From the NCBI GenBank assembly GCA_900554525.1, contig USHL01000089.1, positions 1 to 6,187 of the forward strand: a DNA stretch of 6,187 nucleotides, written 5' to 3'. Origin of the DNA: an uncultured Oscillospiraceae bacterium (lineage in GTDB: Bacteria; Bacillota; Clostridia; Oscillospirales; Acutalibacteraceae). Below are positions 5,972 through 6,187 of the stretch, in pieces. Position 1 is the first letter of the stretch, and each line of letters starts with the position of its first letter. The notes under the pieces were generated by a model. The model was not told the DNA's origin. It made no database searches and saw nothing but the letters and a program-made list of their open reading frames with translations. Both the position numbers and the translations under genes were made by a program.

Positions 5972-6187
5972 TTATTGTTTGTATATTCGTTTGCCGAAAA
6001 GTGCGCTGCCGATACGTACCAGCGTAGCTCCCTCTTCAACGGCAATATCAAAATCATCTGACATTCCCATAGATAAAACGCATATATTACTATTATCTAT
6101 TTTTTTGTCCCGTATGTCAATAAAGAGTTTGTGCATTTTTTGAAAATATTTTCTGGCGTCTTCGGGGTCGCTCTCAAACGGCGGTAT
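5972..6187 (-). CDS. yggS: YggS/YlmE-family PLP homeostasis protein (partial, 5' end outside window)
   Basis: The last 71 residues of a YggS/YlmE/PLPBP-family protein (full length usually about 220-230), a cytosolic pyridoxal-phosphate-binding barrel protein that helps maintain B6 vitamer and amino-acid balance but has no known catalytic reaction. The diagnostic C-terminal signature is present: LSMGMSDDFDIAVEEGATLVRIGSALFG (positions 38-65 of the visible part, given here by its ends: LSMGMSDD to IGSALFG), which forms the PLP phosphate-binding end of the barrel. The stop TAA is at 5974-5972, and a second in-frame-independent TAA lies just before the sepF ribosome binding site. The gene order yggS-sepF is that of ylmE-ylmF in B. 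subtilis. The PLP lysine lies outside the window. The segment around residues 22-36 is AT-rich and carries a promoter-like sequence. Confidence 0.5.
   Translation of the reverse strand: MPPFESDPEDARKYFQKMHKLFIDIRDKKIDNSNICVLSMGMSDDFDIAVEEGATLVRIGSALFGKRIYKQ
6092..6120 (-). promoter_or_regulatory. Predicted sigma-A-type promoter inside yggS
   Basis: On the minus strand, TTGACA (6120-6115) is followed by exactly 17 bases and then GATAAT (6097-6092): a perfect -35, an ideal spacer and a -10 with one mismatch. Transcription would start near 6085, inside yggS, giving a leader of about 130 bases before sepF. It reads in the direction of the operon. No other place in the window has so good a match on this strand by eye. 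It is a prediction from sequence only. Confidence 0.5.

Overview
The window is a stretch of bacterial chromosome read entirely from the minus strand. Nine protein genes follow one another from right to left with almost no space between them. The largest gap is 17 bases, and every other junction is a gap of 12 bases or less, a direct abutment or a short overlap. Both end genes run off the window. I see no RNA gene, mobile element, CRISPR array, long repeat or convincing terminator, and no gene-free stretch worth describing.

The gene content points to a Firmicute of class Clostridia, perhaps a gut Oscillospirales/Ruminococcaceae-type organism. The reasons are the yggS(ylmE)-sepF-ylmH-divIVA cell-division cluster, strong AGGAGG-type ribosome binding sites, a transketolase split into two subunits, and moderate GC content. 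The genus cannot be read from the sequence.

Right part (about 3949-6187): the 3' end of the PLP-binding protein YggS/YlmE, then SepF (FtsZ membrane anchor), YlmH (S4-domain ribosome/RNA-binding protein) and DivIVA (coiled-coil membrane-curvature protein). Compared with Bacillus subtilis, ylmG is missing between sepF and ylmH, and ileS is missing after divIVA. A near-consensus sigma-A promoter lies inside the yggS coding sequence and could drive sepF and everything downstream.

Middle part (about 2545-3952): lspA (lipoprotein signal peptidase II, TTG start) and an RluD/YlyB-type 23S rRNA pseudouridine synthase, in the same order as lspA-ylyB in B. subtilis.

Left part (1-2544): a Cof-type HAD phosphatase, then the N-terminal (thiamine pyrophosphate-binding) and C-terminal (pyrimidine-binding) subunits of a split transketolase. 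This links central sugar metabolism directly to the division, lipoprotein and translation genes. The spacing suggests one polycistronic mRNA with heavy translational coupling.

Nothing here is clearly a new biological system. The points most worth a second look are the internal promoter, the rearranged dcw-distal cluster, the HAD-transketolase extension of the operon and the altered membrane-binding tip of DivIVA.
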